Shown: positions 63,933-64,000 of the stretch, one piece after another | Layout: every line of letters begins with the position of its first letter | How positions within the stretch are numbered: the stretch's first letter is position 1 | Origin: Cellulomonas sp. HZM | GTDB lineage: Bacteria; Actinomycetota; Actinomycetes; Actinomycetales; Cellulomonadaceae | Direction: 5' to 3' | Assembly: GCF_000708885.1 (NCBI RefSeq) | Contig: NZ_JEOE01000012.1 | Span: 1-64,000 of the forward strand | DNA: 64,000 bases | Program-made: the position numbers and the translations under genes | Notes under the pieces: model-generated | Seen by the model: only the letters and a program-made list of their open reading frames with translations | Database searches by the model: none | What the model was told of the DNA's origin: nothing

Positions 63933-64000
63933 GCGGGTCCTGTCCTTCGAGGGCTCGTGGGAACGGCTCCGCCGGTGCGTGCGCGCGGCGTGGCCGCGTG

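Overview
The window is about 64 kb of very GC-rich DNA with many GTG starts, a few TTG starts, and gene ends joined by 1-4 base overlaps. The gene content (WhiB-family and BldM-type regulators, GuaB3, DUF3017, DUF6350, a phosphoketolase-Pta-AckA module) points to the chromosome of an actinobacterium in the Micrococcales, most like Cellulomonas or a close relative. That placement is inferred from gene content and recalled family sequences; no search was run. I see no phage, insertion sequence, CRISPR array, tRNA or rRNA. This looks like core chromosome.

Layout. 1-9.1 kb: an SOS-like promoter at the left edge, a YbdK-type carboxylate-amine ligase coupled to a THUMP-like methyltransferase, groES under two CIRCE operators, a whiD/whiB3-type gene, a MerR-family gene, a bldM orthologue, guaB, a DEDDh exonuclease and guaB3. 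The whiD-bldM-guaB-guaB3 order resembles the Streptomyces locus. 9.2-13.3 kb: a four-gene iron-siderophore ABC importer behind a DtxR/IdeR box. 13.4-20.5 kb: a DeoR regulator and a hexitol (mannitol-type) PTS operon carrying a zinc dehydrogenase, a PfkB kinase and the general PTS proteins HPr and EI. 20.5-28 kb: an aldehyde dehydrogenase, then ackA, pta and xfp on the minus strand. 28-38 kb: SURF1, a TetR/membrane-protein pair with a duplicated operator, corA with a proline-rich leader peptide and competing hairpins, an AhpD-like protein with an ECF41-like sigma factor, and a heterodimeric ABC exporter whose two ATPase halves are degenerate in complementary ways.

38-50 kb: guaA, small membrane proteins, a divergent PspC/LiaFSR-like envelope-stress locus with paired direct repeats between its two arms, and a PcrA/UvrD helicase. 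49.3-52.2 kb: a small HTH/Clp-N operon with a near-ideal leaderless promoter covered by an inverted repeat, then a membrane O-acyltransferase. 52.4-64 kb: sucCD, DUF6350, purN, an epimerase/TetR divergent pair with twin palindromes, purH behind a ZTP riboswitch, a flavin reductase, DUF3017 and an aquaporin-family channel.

Themes. Purine synthesis recurs (guaB, guaB3, guaA, purN, purH). Central carbon flow is served by the PTS operon, the phosphoketolase-to-acetate branch and succinyl-CoA synthetase. At least a dozen genes have a -10-like hexamer only 5-9 bases before the start codon, so leaderless mRNA is probably common here. The most novel candidate is the corA leader. Next are the HTH/Clp-N operator-promoter, the PspC intergenic direct repeats and the split-degenerate ABC pair.
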